A DNA stretch of 17,971 nucleotides, taken from positions 14,413-32,383 of the forward strand of contig DLSX01000220.1 of the NCBI GenBank assembly GCA_002500765.1. Reading direction: 5' to 3'. The DNA comes from Neorhizobium sp. UBA7851. GTDB lineage: Bacteria; Pseudomonadota; Alphaproteobacteria; Rhizobiales; Rhizobiaceae. The notes below the pieces were generated by a model, which was not told the origin of the DNA, made no database searches, and saw nothing but the letters and a program-made list of their open reading frames with translations. Position 1 is the stretch's first letter; every line of letters starts with the position of its first letter. This document shows positions 16,383-17,971 of the stretch, in pieces. The translations under genes were made by a program, and so were the position numbers.

Positions 16383-16447
16383 TCCCACCGACAATGGGAA
16401 CCCTCCGCTAAAGGAGGGTTAACATGTTGCCGATATTTGCAAATCGG
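16383..16447. promoter_or_regulatory. Cluster of dyad symmetries upstream of the phosphatase gene
   Basis: Four inverted repeats crowd 65 bases: TCCCA/TGGGA (16383-16387, 16395-16399); AACCCTCC/GGAGGGTT with a 6-base loop (16399-16406, 16413-16420), a perfect 8-bp stem; AACATGTT (16421-16428); and CCGAT/ATCGG around ATTTGCAA (16430-16434, 16443-16447). On the minus strand they follow the membrane-protein stop and precede the phosphatase ATG. They could be a terminator or attenuator plus an operator. No T-run follows the main stem. Confidence 0.5.
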
Positions 16448-16454
16448 TCGATCT

Positions 16455-17369
16455 TCAATCACTTCCTGCAGGCAGGGTTAAGAGAGGCGGGAGCCTTCCG
16501 GTCCTTGCGTCCCGTGCAGACGTGTCGCCCTGTCGCTCGGCAGGCCAGATTTTTGGCTGATCCGCCAGCAGCCTGGATGTCCTGTCTGCGCCTATAAGGT
16601 TGTATCGTCCCGGACTGCCGATCTCCTGCCGAAACGTCAGGCTTTGATATCCCGCGAAATAATAGAATTCCGCCTGGGTTGTGAGCATCTTGGCCAGAGC
16701 CTCGAACAAAGCCGGATCGCGCGGCATAGAAGCGGCCGAACGAAGGAAGGCGAGGGCATGTGTCGCAAGATCACCGTCGAGCGCACCGCCAGCGAGATTG
16801 AACTTCATACGAACATTGTCCGCGGGTTCATGAATTCTGCCGCGCGCCTGCAGAAACAGGGAGGCCGCTCCGTTCACTCCAAATCCGTCCTGCAGTATTG
16901 AACATTCCCAACCGCGTTGCTCCGCTTCCGCGAAGGCAGGTATTTCCCGCGCGCCTGCCGCCTGCCTGCTGCACATGTCTGCCGGTGTGGACATGGGTTC
17001 TATACGGTCGGGTTCTGTCGCGAAGCCGGGCCATGGCCACCGATGAACGGGCTTGGAAAGTCGAGGTTGTTCTCGACCGGGCTGTACCGGAGCGATGACG
17101 GTGGCAGTTTCGGGCAGCGGAATGCCGAGAAATCGTGTGAATGCCTTGAAATTTCGCTGTCCGTTCGCCAATAGAACCGTGGCGGCAACCACTGCAATGA
17201 CGGCGAGAATGAACAATGTCAGCGGCCAGCGTTTTGCCGGTCGGGGGGGCGAAGCAGTAATATGAGAGCGCGGTCGAGGGGCCATTGGATCCGTGGCTCG
17301 GGGTGAAATCGCAGCTTTCGGATCCGACGTGGCGGTCGTTCCAGCCACGAAAATCTTACATCGGAGCAT
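16455..17369 (-). CDS. Single-pass membrane protein of unknown function, paralogue of the 3363-4181 product
   Basis: About 304 residues from ATG 17369. A Pro/Arg-rich cytoplasmic N-terminus leads to one membrane helix at about residues 49-69, then a predicted periplasmic domain with C133, WEC ending at C156, FLQARG at about 172-177 and GYQSLTFRQE at about 240-249 followed by YNLIG. These landmarks line up with the product of 3363-4181: helix followed by N-x-x-R-N, Cys, P-x-F, WEC, F-(I/L)-Q-x-RG, GY near the end, then NL(L/I)I-like residues. The region after the helix is longer here. The frame also extends to a TTG at 17393, and an ATG at 17285 (before MAPRPRSH) would still keep the helix, so the start is uncertain; AGGTG close to ATG 17369 is a poor ribosome site. 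Function unknown; a cell-envelope role is inference. Confidence 0.65.
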   Translation of the reverse strand: MLRCKIFVAGTTATSDPKAAISPRATDPMAPRPRSHITASPPRPAKRWPLTLFILAVIAVVAATVLLANGQRNFKAFTRFLGIPLPETATVIAPVQPGREQPRLSKPVHRWPWPGFATEPDRIEPMSTPADMCSRQAAGAREIPAFAEAEQRGWECSILQDGFGVNGAASLFLQARGRIHEPADNVRMKFNLAGGALDGDLATHALAFLRSAASMPRDPALFEALAKMLTTQAEFYYFAGYQSLTFRQEIGSPGRYNLIGADRTSRLLADQPKIWPAERQGDTSARDARTGRLPPLLTLPAGSD

Positions 17370-17446
17370 ATCACCTAATTTCAGGAAGTTCAAAAGCGTA
17401 CAACGGGGGCAGCCGGCATTCCGCTGATATGGACAGTCCCGTCATC

Positions 17447-17463
17447 GATATCCTTTTCTTATC
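17447..17463 (+). promoter_or_regulatory. Possible OxyR-type half operator upstream of katG
   Basis: GATA (17447-17450) and TATC (17460-17463) are an inverted pair with ATA-N9-TAT spacing, the geometry of an OxyR half-operator (ATAG-N7-CTAT). It lies about 175 bases before the katG start in an AT-rich stretch (17440-17520) that probably holds the promoter. No second half-site was found at the usual 22-base step, so this is weak. The rest of the gap, 17370-17636, shows no other feature I can support. Confidence 0.25.
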
Positions 17464-17636
17464 AATTCAATCTGTAAATCCAACTTAAAATTATCGAAAA
17501 ATCCAGTTATTTGATTTGCCCATGCGAGGATCTGCGCCAACTTAACCTCATGCAAACACGATCATGGAAGCGCTCGGACAACCAAGTCCAGTCCAGGCTT
17601 CCGCCACGACATAACAACGACTGGAAGGAGATAGTC

Positions 17637-17971
17637 ATGGATGCCAAGTCTAGCGAAAATAGCGGTAAGTGTCCTGTCGCTCACGGCAACACGCCGCGCG
17701 GACGATCCAATAGCGATTGGTGGCCGAACCAGCTGAATGTGCAGGTCCTGCATGCGCATTCGTCCCTGTCCGACCCTATGGGCAAGTCCTTCGATTATGC
17801 CGAGGAGTTCAAGACGCTTGATCTCGAAGCCCTCAAGCGCGATCTCCATGCGCTGATGACCGACAGCCAGGAATGGTGGCCGGCCGATTTCGGCCATTAT
17901 GGCGGGCTGTTCATCCGCATGGCCTGGCACAGCGCCGGCACCTATCGCATCACCGATGGCCGCGGCGGCGC
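17637..17971 (+). CDS. katG: Catalase-peroxidase KatG (3' end outside window)
   Basis: The first 111 residues of a bifunctional heme catalase-peroxidase, which removes hydrogen peroxide by dismutation or with an electron donor. The start is fixed by AAGGAG (17625-17630), 6 bases before the ATG. The text matches the family closely: WWPNQLNV, FDYAEEFKTLDLEALKRDL, MTDSQEWWPADFGHYGGLF and RMAWHSAGTYR. The last block carries the distal heme-pocket Arg94, Trp97 and His98; the Trp is the one that joins the Met-Tyr-Trp crosslink in KatG enzymes, whose other residues lie outside the window. No signal peptide is present, so it should be cytoplasmic. It is divergent from the membrane-protein gene on its left and stands apart from the rkp genes. 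In some Agrobacterium work the same type of gene is called katA. Confidence 0.95.
   Translation, partial: MDAKSSENSGKCPVAHGNTPRGRSNSDWWPNQLNVQVLHAHSSLSDPMGKSFDYAEEFKTLDLEALKRDLHALMTDSQEWWPADFGHYGGLFIRMAWHSAGTYRITDGRGG

Overview
The window looks like chromosome of a high-GC alphaproteobacterium of the Rhizobiaceae (Rhizobium, Agrobacterium or Sinorhizobium type). Its core is an rkp-1-like locus known from rhizobial K-antigen (capsular polysaccharide) work: a lipoprotein polysaccharide exporter, a giant fatty-acid/polyketide synthase, an alpha-oxoamine synthase and a short-chain dehydrogenase. GTG and TTG starts and dense antisense shadow frames fit such a genome. All calls come from reading motifs; no database search was possible.

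Layout. 1-3353 (+) is the C-terminal bulk of a YhaN-like coiled-coil AAA ATPase, cut by the left edge. It converges on 3363-4181 (-), a single-pass membrane protein of unknown function. From 4444 to 15553 (+) run rkpU-, rkpA-, rkpG- and rkpH-like genes. They are followed by a convergent PPP-type metallophosphatase, 15570-16355 (-), and a second unknown single-pass membrane protein, 16455-17369 (-), which is a diverged paralogue of the 3363-4181 product. The right edge cuts the start of katG (catalase-peroxidase, 17637 onward, +). No tRNA, rRNA, insertion sequence, CRISPR array or integrase was seen, and no gene-free stretch exceeds 300 bases.

How the genes work together. RkpA reads as KS-AT-DH-(dead methyltransferase)-ER-KR-ACP with no thioesterase: a complete, fully reducing, probably iterative synthase that leaves its chain on the ACP. 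RkpG overlaps it by 4 bases and has every catalytic residue of the serine palmitoyltransferase / AONS family, so it can plausibly release the chain by decarboxylative condensation with an amino acid. RkpH is an SDR carrying a PPDTDTP motif like that of 3-ketosphinganine reductases. Together they look like a route to a sphingoid-base-like amino lipid, with the same enzyme logic as fungal fumonisin synthesis (Fum1/Fum8/Fum13). RkpU would link this lipid to surface polysaccharide export. The enzyme families are read from sequence; the lipid product is inference.
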